Shown: positions 27,554-37,007 of the stretch, piece after piece
Numbering within the stretch: position 1 is the first letter of the stretch
Layout: each line of letters begins with the position of its first letter
Origin: an uncultured Nitrospirota bacterium
Lineage (GTDB): Bacteria > Nitrospirota > Nitrospiria > Nitrospirales > UBA8639
Direction: 5' to 3'
DNA: 64,000 nucleotides
Assembly: GCA_937139405.1 (NCBI GenBank)
Contig: CAKZPV010000003.1
Coordinates: forward strand, 124,001 to 188,000
Program-made: the position numbers and the translations under genes
The notes under the pieces: generated by a model
Told to the model about the DNA's origin: nothing
Database searches by the model: none
What the model saw: the letters and a program-made list of their open reading frames with translations, nothing else

Positions 27554-28891
27554 TTACAGTCCACCAAGGAACGTTCCTCGTTTCCTCTGGAACTCCACAT
27601 CACCTTTGAGCAACAACTCTACTCCATCTTCACTTCCAGCCACCTGTACTCGAAAAGCAAAGTTCTCTTTTGTGACAAAGCGCAATCCTGTTCCAATCGA
27701 GACTCTAAATGTTCTTGTGTTGAGATCGCGATAGTCATTGAACACTTGTCCTGCATCGACGAAAAGCGAACCTTCCGTTTGTGCCCAAACCGGATAGCGC
27801 CATTCCGCATTGAAAAGCAGAGCCCCTTCATCAAGCCATCGACCACGTTCATAACCACGTAACCCATGATTACGATCTAGTTGATTGAGCTCGTAGAACG
27901 GAATCGAACGGTCATTCACGGAATCGAGTTTAGCAATGTAGGCTCTAAGCAAGAGTACACGATTCCCACGGAAAACTGAGAAATACCGCTGCACTTCAGC
28001 CGTATAGCCGATGTATTGAAACTCATTGCCATTGACTTGATTGGTATAGGAAAACGTCGCATCTAGTAACCAACCTTGAGAAGGGCGGAACGGGCTATCT
28101 CGAGAATCATAGGTGAGCTGTGGCACGAACTCTAAGGCCGTGAGAGAGGAGTTTACCCCAGGAATGGTGGAGGGAATATCTCGGCCTTTCCCTCCCTTCC
28201 CCTCTGCAGTGAAGACGCGTCCCTGAAAAGCCGCACGAAGATCACCCACTATTTGTCGTCCAATTTTCATATCTCCAGAGACCTCATCAAGTTCAAAATT
28301 CGTTCTACCATTGTTGCGCTTTTTTGGTGCCTTGTTCCCACCAGGAAAGAATCGGCCTCGATCGACATCAAGACCAAGAAGATTGGCTTCGAACGTGAAT
28401 AGGGATCCAAAGACAGCAGGATCTTTAAAGGAAAATTCTCCCGCGTGATTATCTGGAATTCCAAACAAATACGATGCGCGCACCTGTTTTTTATTATGAA
28501 ACAAATTATTGTGAAAAGCCGTGAGCCCTATCCCACCTCCGATCGCTCCGCCGAATTCAAATCTCGGGAATATTCCGCCCGTACGTTCTTCATTGAGAAA
28601 AACATCCAGTGCTCGTTCAAGTAGATCCACTTGCTCATAAAAAATGCTCATCTTCTTAATGGGGTAGGTGATCCCATTCCAAAGATATTCAGGAGCCGCG
28701 AGGAGCCTATAGAAAAGGCCGTCCTCTTCGTCAGTTGGCCGGTTTTCATCGGAGGAGACTGGGATTGGCTTGACTTGGTCTTCCGCTTTGGTAGAACTTG
28801 AGGATGGAGTTTGTCTTATTTCAGGTCCCGCGCTTGCGCAGCTACTGGTGGAGAAAACCATAATAAGGACTAGCAAGATATGTTTGCTCAT
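27554..28891 (-). CDS. BamA/TamA-type (D15) outer-membrane beta-barrel protein
   Basis: 445 residues. Signal sequence with Cys18 in a weak lipobox (STSSC). The C-terminal 250 residues carry the D15/Omp85 barrel pattern, with loop motif NHGLRGYERGRW (the VRGY/F signature) and FVDAGQVFND near the end. There are too few residues for five POTRA domains. It could insert, secrete or simply span. It precedes the kinase-like lipoprotein by 28 bases, and PAP2 lies about 110 bases upstream. The C-terminal residue is not the aromatic usual for porins. Confidence 0.75.
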   Translation of the reverse strand: MSKHILLVLIMVFSTSSCASAGPEIRQTPSSSSTKAEDQVKPIPVSSDENRPTDEEDGLFYRLLAAPEYLWNGITYPIKKMSIFYEQVDLLERALDVFLNEERTGGIFPRFEFGGAIGGGIGLTAFHNNLFHNKKQVRASYLFGIPDNHAGEFSFKDPAVFGSLFTFEANLLGLDVDRGRFFPGGNKAPKKRNNGRTNFELDEVSGDMKIGRQIVGDLRAAFQGRVFTAEGKGGKGRDIPSTIPGVNSSLTALEFVPQLTYDSRDSPFRPSQGWLLDATFSYTNQVNGNEFQYIGYTAEVQRYFSVFRGNRVLLLRAYIAKLDSVNDRSIPFYELNQLDRNHGLRGYERGRWLDEGALLFNAEWRYPVWAQTEGSLFVDAGQVFNDYRDLNTRTFRVSIGTGLRFVTKENFAFRVQVAGSEDGVELLLKGDVEFQRKRGTFLGGL

Positions 28892-29002
28892 AAGCTATTC
28901 CTATGGCGCGTCGATCATATTAACGGTAGATAGTTGATTAAGGGGTAACATGGTAAAGAAGCCATTAAAACTGTGCAATGGTGTGCTCTGTTCGTTCTAT
29001 TA

Positions 29003-29920
29003 TTAAAAGCGGTACTGGACAGAGAGTCCCACCCCCTTCCCACCATCTGGAAGCATGGGAAGCACGATCCATGGTTCCTTGGGATTTTGATGGCGCCAAC
29101 TCAGGGCTTTTCCTATCACAAATCCTAACGCCGCACCGGCAAAAACATCAGATGAAAAATGTTCGTTGAGGTAAATACGAGAAAGGCCAATGAGACTCGC
29201 CGCCGAATAAGCAAGAAAGGGAACTGGCTGAGGGTAATGATCAGCGAAGACTGCGGCGACTGTAAAGGCTCGGGCGGCATGACCGGAAGGAAAGGAACGG
29301 TCAAAACTCAAATTTTTGAAAGGTCGATAAGAAAGCGAACCACGTTTTTTGTTCGGCCGGCTCCGCCCGGCTGCGATTTTCACAAAGCCTGTGGTCGCCT
29401 CGGTAAACAATTGCGCTTCCAGACTGAGGGAGGCCACTCGAAAAAGCTTATCACCGGCCTCATTCTCCCTGAACCAGAATCCACTCGCGATCAGTCCTAA
29501 ATGTCCGGCTAAGAAAACATAAGAAGCACCAGCGACTTCTAACCCATCTGCGATATTATCCTTCGTTGCACCACGGTTTCTTTGAAAAACATCGCGGATT
29601 TCCTTATCTGCCACCATCAGTCCACCAATCCCGGCAGCGACGCCACCTAGGACCAATGCGTCCGTGGCATCGATGCGTAGGGGAGATGTCAGTAAATGTT
29701 TTGCGTCATCGAAGATGACGTTGCCAAATGAGCCGATAGTGGTAAAAGCAGCTTCACCGCCTGTATTTGATGGTGACTCGATTCCTTTTTGAACCTGATT
29801 AGGAAGATGGGGGGCTGCGCTCTCAACTTGCTGGGCCGCAACGAACGTGCACCCGAATGGGTAGAAGGTTAAAACCAGAAACGCAGCCGTAAAGCCGCTA
29901 GCACCACTGGGCTTCTTGAT
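29003..29920 (-). CDS. PAP2-type phosphatase with apparent AUC start
   Basis: 305 residues if translation starts at ATC 29918-29920. All three PAP2 phosphatase motifs are present: KIAAGRSRP, PSGH and SRIYLNEHFSSD, as in lipid phosphatases. Only a TTG at 29656 gives a conventional start inside the frame, but the frame is open upstream and encodes a signal peptide (KKPSGASGFTAAFLVL...) preceded by AGGAGG five bases before ATC. The extended product fits the domain better. Either AUC is used or the initiation codon has mutated from ATG. Likely periplasmic or membrane lipid phosphatase. Confidence 0.75.
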   Translation of the reverse strand: MKKPSGASGFTAAFLVLTFYPFGCTFVAAQQVESAAPHLPNQVQKGIESPSNTGGEAAFTTIGSFGNVIFDDAKHLLTSPLRIDATDALVLGGVAAGIGGLMVADKEIRDVFQRNRGATKDNIADGLEVAGASYVFLAGHLGLIASGFWFRENEAGDKLFRVASLSLEAQLFTEATTGFVKIAAGRSRPNKKRGSLSYRPFKNLSFDRSFPSGHAARAFTVAAVFADHYPQPVPFLAYSAASLIGLSRIYLNEHFSSDVFAGAALGFVIGKALSWRHQNPKEPWIVLPMLPDGGKGVGLSVQYRF

Positions 29921-30107
29921 GGGAGCCTCCTAATAAATCGACGTCGCTAAATCGAATCTACCTTTGGGAGAAAAGTAGAAAAGTTGAAGGTTGGATCACA
30001 CTATCATGTGGTGGGAGATCGGACAAAATTTGATCAAGGGTTTGATGGCCGGGTGTCGAAACTCCGAAAGTCTTCCAAGCACATATACTTGATCAATCAC
30101 AATTGGT

Positions 30108-30389
30108 CTAGAGACGATTAATCTTACTTGCAAGATCAAAATCAGATTGGCTGATTCCACCCACGTCATGGGTGGCGAGATCAATCCTGACCGTGTTGTA
30201 CGCATTGAACCATTCGGGATGATGTCTAGCGGTCTCGGCAAGTAAGGCCACACGTGACATAAATCCGAAGGCTTCAACAAAATCGGTAAAGGTAAACTCT
30301 CTGTGCAGTTTGCCATTCTGAAGTTCCCACCCAGGAAGTTTAGTCAGTTTGGTGCTGATCTCCTCAGGGGAAAGTTTGATTAATGTCAT
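30108..30389 (-). CDS. phhB: Pterin-4a-carbinolamine dehydratase
   Basis: 93 residues, the full length of the PCD/DCoH family. Dehydrates 4a-hydroxytetrahydropterin, the recycling partner of aromatic amino acid hydroxylases. The active-site HHPEW (His56-His57) and the THDVGGIS loop (His74) are intact. No phenylalanine hydroxylase is nearby. It is about 245 bases downstream of the tautomerase gene and may be separate from that operon. Confidence 0.9.
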   Translation of the reverse strand: MTLIKLSPEEISTKLTKLPGWELQNGKLHREFTFTDFVEAFGFMSRVALLAETARHHPEWFNAYNTVRIDLATHDVGGISQSDFDLASKINRL

Positions 30390-30634
30390 GCGAATTCTCC
30401 TTGGCGATACTTCAAGTTTAAGTTTAATTTTCTAGGAGTAAGAATGAACGAAGAGATTCGTAGAGACTATTGTAGAGCGTATTAAAATATTCTGCTACCA
30501 CAATACCCTTGGATGATAGTTAGCTAAGTAAAAAGGCCATGCTGAAAAGACTCACAGTTTAGGGGGGCATGTGGCGGGCCTTGAGACTGAAACGATGATT
30601 TCTATCTTAGAAATTTCCACCGTTCAAAGCAACA

Positions 30635-31051
30635 TTAGCCTTTAGAAATCGCTTCCCCCAACTGTTCGTTTGTCATGGCTTGACCGTCGAGATTCCAGGC
30701 TCCATCGACCGTGTGGACGACGTTGACGTAGATGTTCTCCCGAGGTTGTTTGCCATCCGACAGTTCTTGGATGATGTCGGTTGCCTCTTTGAAAAATCCC
30801 TGTTGGACCTCTCTGGTGTTAAACGCAAATGATGGAACTTTCCATTCAACCCAGGCACCGGCGAATTCTTCCCCACCAGAAAACGTCGATCTCTTCGGTA
30901 GCACATGAACCGTCGCGGTAACGTTAGGTCTCATGACTCTATTGCCGATGAGGCCGTGCCACTTGAGCATGGATTCGGTGAGGCGTGCGACTGCCTGTTT
31001 TTCTACACCGCGTAGAAGAACACCTTCGGTAAGTGTGAGTGTAAGAGGCAT
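30635..31051 (-). CDS. Tautomerase-superfamily protein
   Basis: 138 residues. The mature N-terminus would be Pro (MPLTLTLTEG), the catalytic base of 4-oxalocrotonate tautomerases and MSAD-type decarboxylases. The length is about two tautomerase units, as in fused members; the second half has no internal Pro start. Substrate unknown. AhpD-like and SnoaL-like genes lie upstream on the same strand. Confidence 0.65.
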   Translation of the reverse strand: MPLTLTLTEGVLLRGVEKQAVARLTESMLKWHGLIGNRVMRPNVTATVHVLPKRSTFSGGEEFAGAWVEWKVPSFAFNTREVQQGFFKEATDIIQELSDGKQPRENIYVNVVHTVDGAWNLDGQAMTNEQLGEAISKG

Positions 31052-31098
31052 ATGAAATCTCCCTGTTTATTTAAATTGATACTTTCAGATTCCCGTTT

Positions 31099-31668
31099 TT
31101 AGGAGGCCCGCATGGCAATCCTGGGTTTCTTCCACCGAAGCTTCTCAACTTCAGGATCGAGAGGTGTCCCGGCGATAGAGTTGGTGTAATTGCTCATGAC
31201 TTTCACGGCCAAGCCAAGGATGACTTCCATGGCCTGGACTTCGGTGTATCCTACGCTGAAGAATTCATTGAGTTCTGCCTGAGATGCCTTGCCGCGATTT
31301 GCAATTAGGCTTCTGGCAAACGTCCGTAGTGCGTCGAGTTTGTGATCGGGCAGAGGTGCACCCGATCGAAGGGCCTCGATAGACCGGCCATCCATCCCGG
31401 CCTTTTTCGCAAGAAGGCTATGCCACGGAACGCAATAGTCGCATTCATTTTCATAATTCGCGGTTAGATACACGACTTGCCGTTCGATTGGCGAAAGTGT
31501 GGTTTGATCGAAGAGATCCCACAAGGCGCTATATCCGGACAAAAGCGGAGGTGCTGTGGCCATTATCTTCGCGAGATTAGGGATCATCCCGAAATTCTTT
31601 TTCGTCTCAACTAGTGCTGCGCGGGCTCCTTCAGGAGCTGTTGTTTCATCATGTAATGGAAAGTTCAT
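31099..31668 (-). CDS. Carboxymuconolactone decarboxylase/AhpD-like protein
   Basis: 189 residues. The AhpD-type redox motif NECDYCVPWH has Cys76, Cys79 and His83, which in alkylhydroperoxidase D form a disulfide-dependent peroxidase site. This places it with AhpD-like enzymes rather than true carboxymuconolactone decarboxylase. Part of the SDR-led operon. Confidence 0.8.
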   Translation of the reverse strand: MNFPLHDETTAPEGARAALVETKKNFGMIPNLAKIMATAPPLLSGYSALWDLFDQTTLSPIERQVVYLTANYENECDYCVPWHSLLAKKAGMDGRSIEALRSGAPLPDHKLDALRTFARSLIANRGKASQAELNEFFSVGYTEVQAMEVILGLAVKVMSNYTNSIAGTPLDPEVEKLRWKKPRIAMRAS

Positions 31669-31716
31669 GTCATTTCTCCTTGTCGGTAATGTGTCTATTC
31701 AATAAATCATGTCATC

Positions 31717-32112
31717 TTAAGGTTGAAGCGCTTCAAGGACTTTGGCCGTGTCGGTGTACTGTTTAAAATGCGAGAGACGTTCATCACGGACTTTCCACAC
31801 ATGTGCAAAAGGTGAGGACATCGAATTGCCTGTCTGCTTATACGTTCCTGAGTACGTTCCGAGGGCGACGACTTGATTATCTTGAGCAATAAAATCATTA
31901 GGTTTGGCTGAAAAGTCTTCCCATTCTCGACTAAGCGGAACCAATAGATTCTCAATAACGGCTTGGGGACTGTTCCACATTCCACCGTAATAAGGAAACC
32001 GCTCGGCTTCAGTCCATTTCAGGTCGGGATCGAGGATAGTCATGATAGCTGAGGTGTCCCCGATGCTAAGTGCCGTGTAAAAATTCTGAACAAGTTGAGT
32101 TGGAGTGGTCAT
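31717..32112 (-). CDS. SnoaL/NTF2-like protein
   Basis: 131 residues of a single cone-shaped NTF2-like domain, MTTPTQLVQNFYTALSIGDTSAIMTILDPDLKWTE at the N-terminus. Members include polyketide cyclases and ring-opening or isomerising enzymes, or simple ligand binders. Substrate unknown. It lies between the SDR and AhpD-like genes. Confidence 0.75.
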   Translation of the reverse strand: MTTPTQLVQNFYTALSIGDTSAIMTILDPDLKWTEAERFPYYGGMWNSPQAVIENLLVPLSREWEDFSAKPNDFIAQDNQVVALGTYSGTYKQTGNSMSSPFAHVWKVRDERLSHFKQYTDTAKVLEALQP

Positions 32113-32150
32113 GGTGTGCTCTCTGGTTTGAGGGTGAACATTTAAAGTGC

Positions 32151-32179
32151 GCCGGGCCGTAATGAGTCGACGGCCCGGC
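32151..32179 (-). repeat. Ten-base-pair hairpin between SDR and SnoaL genes
   Basis: Perfect inverted repeat GCCGGGCCGT / ACGGCCCGGC with a nine-base loop. No T-run follows in the transcription direction, so it is more likely an mRNA-stabilising or attenuating intercistronic hairpin than a terminator. Confidence 0.6.
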
Positions 32180-32187
32180 TGGTGTGA

Positions 32188-33069
32188 TCATGCACTTTTC
32201 GCATACAGGCTTGGGACTGTCGCAAGATGGCCGAGTTCAAGTGACTGGACCGTGGCCGTCTGAATGGGTTCGGCCGCATCATTGATAACATCAGCGCCGA
32301 AGCTGGCGCCTACGACAGTGCGTGCAGCTCGCTCACCTTTGGGGGTGGCGATGAGCTTAGCCACGGCTTCGGCAATATCGTGTGGGATTGGAGCGTCAGG
32401 CCCTGAAAATATGGTATTAAATGTTTCGAACATGGCTGCGGGGATTTTCCCGATCTCGCCGTATTCCGCCGTCCTCGCTTGATCCTCCGGCTGGCTCGCA
32501 CTGGCATACATTTGTGTGGGATAGGCACTGGGCTGCACCAACACAACATCGATTCCAAGTTGTGAGAGTTCGTACCGGTAGGTTTCCGTCAGCGCCTCGA
32601 TGGCAAACTTGCTTGCGCCGTACACGCCGAAGAAGGGGAGAGTCACGCGGCCGACGACTGAACCGATGTTGATGACCAGACCGTCTTGGTTGTGACGGAA
32701 ATGTGGCAAGACTGTACGGGTTACCCGATGAAGCCCGATCACATTGACATCAAACAGCGCTGTCACCTGTTCCGGCGTGAAGGCTTCTGACACGCCAGCT
32801 GATGCGACACCGGCATTATTAATCAAGACATCAATGCGACCGACCTTCGCAATAATAGCGGCGACGGCAATATCAACCGATTGGGAATCGGTCACATCAA
32901 GCTCGATCACTTCGATGTTTTGGGCTCGGAGTGCGTCGGCATGCGCACGGTTCTTTGATTGCGGATCTCGCATTGAAGCAAAGACCTGGTGCCCAGCCAG
33001 AGCGAGGGTTTCTGCGGTGTCGCGGCCAAAGCCGGTTGATGCGCCAGTGATGAGGATGTTTGTACTCAT
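32188..33069 (-). CDS. Short-chain dehydrogenase/reductase
   Basis: 293 residues from ATG 33069 (AGGAGA eight bases upstream; an in-frame ATG at 33108 lacks a good site). Rossmann motif TGASTGFGRD at about 8-17, NNAG, catalytic Ser in NIGSVVGRV and YGASK. A classical NAD(P)-dependent SDR; substrate not determinable. First gene of the SDR-SnoaL-AhpD-tautomerase operon, divergent from the CGNR regulator. Confidence 0.88.
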   Translation of the reverse strand: MSTNILITGASTGFGRDTAETLALAGHQVFASMRDPQSKNRAHADALRAQNIEVIELDVTDSQSVDIAVAAIIAKVGRIDVLINNAGVASAGVSEAFTPEQVTALFDVNVIGLHRVTRTVLPHFRHNQDGLVINIGSVVGRVTLPFFGVYGASKFAIEALTETYRYELSQLGIDVVLVQPSAYPTQMYASASQPEDQARTAEYGEIGKIPAAMFETFNTIFSGPDAPIPHDIAEAVAKLIATPKGERAARTVVGASFGADVINDAAEPIQTATVQSLELGHLATVPSLYAKSA

Positions 33070-33135
33070 GATAAATCTCCTTTTTGAATGAGTTGTTGTG
33101 AAGTTCATGGTAACCTATAAACTATTAATACGAAG

Positions 33136-33155
33136 GTTACTAAATATTTAGTAAC
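33136..33155. promoter_or_regulatory. 20-bp perfect palindrome between SDR and CGNR genes
   Basis: GTTACTAAATATTTAGTAAC. It lies in the 163-base divergent promoter region. A further GTAACC (33110-33115) forms a partial repeat with GGTTAC. Probable operator of the CGNR protein or another regulator. Confidence 0.6.
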
Positions 33156-33232
33156 TTGTCAATATGTATTTTAAGGGTTATTATAGAATTAGGAATTCCG
33201 TCATTCTGGAAAGATCATAGGAGCCATCTATC

Positions 33233-33889
33233 ATGATCCAAGACACACGTCCCGCACCGTTTTTCGTGGCCGATGACAGCGCCCTGGACTTCCTCAACAG
33301 CATTGCTTCCCCGTGGGGGACCCAGATTGAGTGGATAGGTGACGGATACGACTTGTTGGTTTGGCTGGAACAGGCTGATTTGGTTTCAGCTGCGGTGTTG
33401 AAGTCGTTTCGGAAAGCAACGGGGCGAGAAGAACTCGATGCGGTCGCGGCGCAAGCGCGCAAATTGCGGGAATGGTTTCGCACCTTCCTCCGCGAGCATG
33501 CAGGCCAGTCACTTCAACCCTCGGCACTCAGTCAATTGAGTGCGATCAATCGCGTTCTGGCACAAGACAATAGCTATCGTCAGATTGAGGTTGGAAATGT
33601 TTTCAATGAGGATAGGGACGGGGAGCATTCGGCACTTCGCTGGAGGCAAGACCGGCACTGGCGTGCCCTCTCACCCGAAGCCCTGTTGCTGCCAATGGCG
33701 GAAGCGATGGGGGATTTGATCTGTCGGCAGGACTTTGCAGAAGTGAAAATCTGCGAAAATCCTAATTGCACCCTCTGGTTTTACGATGTCAGTAAAAACC
33801 ACACTCGCCGCTGGTGCAGTATGGCCGTATGCGGTAATCGCGCCAAAGCCGCGGCGCACCGCGCCAGAAAACGATCCGAGACAGGCTGA
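33233..33889 (+). CDS. CGNR zinc-finger regulator (ABATE-type)
   Basis: 218 residues. An N-terminal ABATE-like domain (about 10-160) and a C-terminal CGNR finger: CENPNC, then WCSMAVCGNRAKAAAHR, four cysteines for zinc with the basic tail for DNA. The family is presumed to be transcription regulators that bind a small ligand. Divergent from the SDR operon across a palindromic site, so likely its regulator. Confidence 0.85.
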   Translation: MIQDTRPAPFFVADDSALDFLNSIASPWGTQIEWIGDGYDLLVWLEQADLVSAAVLKSFRKATGREELDAVAAQARKLREWFRTFLREHAGQSLQPSALSQLSAINRVLAQDNSYRQIEVGNVFNEDRDGEHSALRWRQDRHWRALSPEALLLPMAEAMGDLICRQDFAEVKICENPNCTLWFYDVSKNHTRRWCSMAVCGNRAKAAAHRARKRSETG

Positions 33890-34123
33890 TTAAAATTTTT
33901 TGTTGATAAAAGATTTTTTCCTAAACGAAATCTGGCCAGGGTTGAGCACATAGCCTAAGGCCAGAAAAACCTACCAATAATCAGTTCCGTTTTCCTCGTT
34001 TTCTTTTCTGTTAGATCTCTCCCCCATTGTTCCTTAGCATATATGAGCATACTATAAAGCCTGGATCACGATTGTGGGGAATGATAGATTGCCGAGCCTA
34101 TTGTTCAAACAAGGAGGTGGATC

Positions 34124-34417
34124 ATGCCAACATTTCTTTCGCTATTCGTGTGGACGGAACAAGGTGTTCATGATGTGATCAACACGGGCAAACGTGCGGC
34201 AGACTTTAGAAGTGCGATCCAAGGGGCTGGAGGGGAGGTCAAAAATATTTACTGGACGATGGGCCGGTATGACGGGGTGATTGTGTTCGACGCCCCCGAT
34301 GAGGCCACAGCCGCTGCTGTCATGATGGGAGGCTGTTCCAAAGGGAATGTGCGCACCGAAACGCTACGTGCTTTTACTGAAGATGAAATTGAGGGCGTGT
34401 TAGACAAGATTTCGTAA
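34124..34417 (+). CDS. GYD-domain protein
   Basis: 97 residues, one GYD domain, a small ferredoxin-like fold. The hallmark is shifted: TMGRYDGVIVFDAPDE. Function not established. An AGGAGG lies just before the ATG. Stands alone on the plus strand. Confidence 0.8.
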   Translation: MPTFLSLFVWTEQGVHDVINTGKRAADFRSAIQGAGGEVKNIYWTMGRYDGVIVFDAPDEATAAAVMMGGCSKGNVRTETLRAFTEDEIEGVLDKIS

Positions 34418-35192
34418 ATAGGGACTGGTCTTGTATTGGGTGTTCTTATGCTGAGAAAAGCTCACAAGAACGGACCCTTTCGGTGGATGGTAATGGGTGA
34501 CCGCGGTTCTGCCTTTCTTGCTGGCCAACTGCCAAGAGGTCAGTGCGGCTATCATCCTTTATTTTTTCGGAATGACCCATAGGTGTTGTGCCCTAGTTTT
34601 TAGGGGTGCTAGATGAGACCATTCGATAACGAGTATCCTGAGTTGTTCGGCTGAAGAAGGCAGGCAATATTCTCGGCCAAGACAGGCTGTTGAAAATTCT
34701 CATGTTTTCGGATTATGCATTGTCCTTTCTAGCCAATCTTTTTGACCACTTTTGCGACAGTTGCTAATCCATAAAATCTAGGTATAAAATTTAGTATCGA
34801 CGTGGTTCTCTTTTTAAACAGGTGAACCAATGTGTGTTGATACTCCTCCTCGCTTCCCTTCAATTCATTCTAAGCAAATTGGTTTATTCGTAATAGAGTT
34901 GGGGGGTATTCTCTGCCATGAGACGATGAGTTCAAACGTAAGGACTTAAGATTTCTTAGCAGGGGAAAACATTGATTTGGAATGAGAGTCAAAGCTCATC
35001 GGCAGTCTGGTTGGGATTTGCAGACGCGTTAGATTAGTCGTCATGGCGTCAGCCATACCCACAATTCATACAGGAGGATTGCTCAACTACCATTGTAGTT
35101 ACACGAGACTATCCAAGTGCGACATTGGATTGCCTTAATTCTGGTTCTTGCCCCCTTAATTTTTGATGGTATTGAAAAAAGGAGGGGTACTT
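34418..35192. other. Gap without recognisable gene
   Basis: About 775 bases. All open frames are short, and none has a good start and ribosome binding site. A small CCCTA/TAGGG inverted repeat lies at about 34591-34605. Looks like degenerate intergenic sequence. Confidence 0.5.
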
Positions 35193-35501
35193 ATGAATAG
35201 GAAACTTTTTGTTGTGACGATGAGCGGTAGCCTTTTACTAGGAAGTACCTTGGTACTAGGCAATCCAGCCACGCTGCCCAACCACCCTGGTTACCCCATG
35301 GGCGATGCGAAAGATCCGGTGATCGGACAATCGGTGGCCAATGACCCAGGGCAAAGTCAACCCAGCCATGAGGAATCACTCCAAGGTGCTGGACAATTTC
35401 ATGATACACATTTTCCAGGGAAGGTAGTGCGCCCGAGTATTGTTCCGCCTGATGCCAAAGCATCAAAAACTTTGGACACAAAAAGTAAGTCAAACCAGTA
35501 A
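35193..35501 (+). CDS. Small exported protein
   Basis: 102 residues from ATG 35193 (AAGGAGG at 35179-35185). Signal peptide MNRKLFVVTMSGSLLLGSTLVLG, then a mature part of about 80 residues rich in Pro, Gly, Asp and His with no recognisable domain. Probably periplasmic or surface. Function unknown. Confidence 0.6.
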   Translation: MNRKLFVVTMSGSLLLGSTLVLGNPATLPNHPGYPMGDAKDPVIGQSVANDPGQSQPSHEESLQGAGQFHDTHFPGKVVRPSIVPPDAKASKTLDTKSKSNQ

Positions 35502-35562
35502 ATGATCGTTGTGCAGTTCATTTGCAATAAATTTTTCAATAGATCAAGAAGATAAGGGGAAT

Positions 35563-35589
35563 AAAGGAGGGGGGTACTCCCCCTCCTTT
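35563..35589 (+). terminator. Hairpin after the exported-protein gene
   Basis: AAAGGAGGGGG (35563-35573) pairs with CCCCCTCCTTT (35579-35589), eleven pairs and a five-base loop. The stem is very GC-rich with A/T at the base, and no further T-run follows. It fits a terminator of the gene ending at 35501. Confidence 0.6.
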
Positions 35590-36084
35590 AAAATTTGGAC
35601 AAGGTAAAATAATTCTGAAGGCTTCTGGTACTTTGAAGAGCTATCTCCTTTCATCAAAAGAGAGCCACGCTATCAAGTCCATCCCTTGGTCTGTTCAAGC
35701 TGCCCTGGGTCTCTTGAGCAATAATTTGGGGTTGATTCCCCTTATTGCGGGAATGTTGTTACTTTCTGTGATGTTGGCGGACGGGTGTGTAAAACGTCTT
35801 TCTTGGGAACCGACAAACGGGGTATCTCCCAAAGTTCTCATGTCAGGAGAATCCTAAGGGCTGCACGGAAAAGCTCTAAGAGAAAGAAAAGGGCAGATCT
35901 TTTGTTAGCTAATTAACAGCGACTTATCCACGTCTACCATTGTGGAAACCTCTCAACAAACGATTTGAGCGATTTCTTAGAAAGCTTTCAAGTAATTGTA
36001 AATGACGAGTGAGAAATCTAGCGTAGATAATTGTCGTTATTCCACCGCGCAGCCCCAAGGGGACTATAACGGAAGAGGTTCACA

Positions 36085-36504
36085 ATGATTCGAATCAAAA
36101 AATTGGATCATATTGTCATCCGTGCGAATAATTCAGAGCGACTGATCGAGTTTTACTGCCACATTTTAGGATGCACAGTGGAAAGGCGAACGTCGCCTGA
36201 TATTGGAATCATTCAATTACGTGCAGGTGATGCCTTGATCGATATCGTCGCGGTTGACAGTGAGATAGGACGAATGGGTGGTGCAGCTCCAGGGAAGGAG
36301 GGTCGAAATATGGATCATTTCTGTGTGCGCCTAGAATCGTTCGAGGAAGAAGCGATTAGAGAACACCTTGCTCAACATGGGGTCGTTGGGAGCAAGCTTG
36401 AAATGCGGTACGGGGCGGAGGGGAATGGTCCTTCAATCTACATGCAAGATCCTGAAGGGAACACCGTGGAACTAAAAGGCCCTCCGAATAGTAAGATCAT
36501 TTAG
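36085..36504 (+). CDS. VOC-family (glyoxalase/bleomycin-resistance) protein
   Basis: 139 residues, two beta-alpha-beta-beta-beta modules. Starts IKKLDHIVIRANN with metal ligand His, and ends EGNGPSIYMQDPEGNTVELKG with Glu. Such enzymes use a divalent metal for lyase, dioxygenase or isomerase reactions, or bind drugs. Substrate not known. Confidence 0.85.
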   Translation: MIRIKKLDHIVIRANNSERLIEFYCHILGCTVERRTSPDIGIIQLRAGDALIDIVAVDSEIGRMGGAAPGKEGRNMDHFCVRLESFEEEAIREHLAQHGVVGSKLEMRYGAEGNGPSIYMQDPEGNTVELKGPPNSKII

Positions 36505-36564
36505 CAAGGTCCTTGATCCCTATCTCTATTCTTTTTTATTTCCAATCACAGGTTTATTCAACTC

Positions 36565-36969
36565 TTAAGTATTGAGCGCGAGAAACGGTTGACGTTCGCC
36601 TTTGATATAGCGAAAGACATCCATCGTGTCGATGATCAAGGATAAACTGTCCATGACAATCACGGCTATTATCCAGTAACCGAAGGTGCTGTCGGCCGAA
36701 ACGTGCTCCAATTTCGTTCCCAGCCAAAACACCAGGGGCAGCCAACCGATATGGCCGATGCCCATCAAACGGACGAAACCTTTCATACTAAAAATGACCG
36801 CCATGATCACCAAACCTACAATCGCCGTTACCATGACAACCTGAGCTTCCAGCGTGTGGATGAAATAGATTGGCACGATGATGTTGGCTGTCACGAGGAT
36901 CCCTAACCAGATCTGCCATTGGATTGGCATGATTAGCATGGTCTTTATGAAACTCATCATGACTTTCAT
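36565..36969 (-). CDS. Four-helix membrane protein
   Basis: 134 residues with four strongly hydrophobic helices and no known signature. It is the last gene of the leftward accessory run, 38 bases after the hydrolase gene. Confidence 0.65.
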   Translation of the reverse strand: MKVMMSFIKTMLIMPIQWQIWLGILVTANIIVPIYFIHTLEAQVVMVTAIVGLVIMAVIFSMKGFVRLMGIGHIGWLPLVFWLGTKLEHVSADSTFGYWIIAVIVMDSLSLIIDTMDVFRYIKGERQPFLALNT

Positions 36970-37007
36970 TGTCTCGCCTCCTTGTCATAGTCCGGTCCGT
37001 TGATAGG

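Noticed and set aside
34591-34605. CCCTA/TAGGG small inverted repeat
   Set aside because: Stem too short and no gene context.
35633-35857. 74-residue open frame with a hydrophobic segment after the hairpin
   Set aside because: TTG start without a Shine-Dalgarno site and no recognisable domain; it could be a small membrane protein but the support is too weak.
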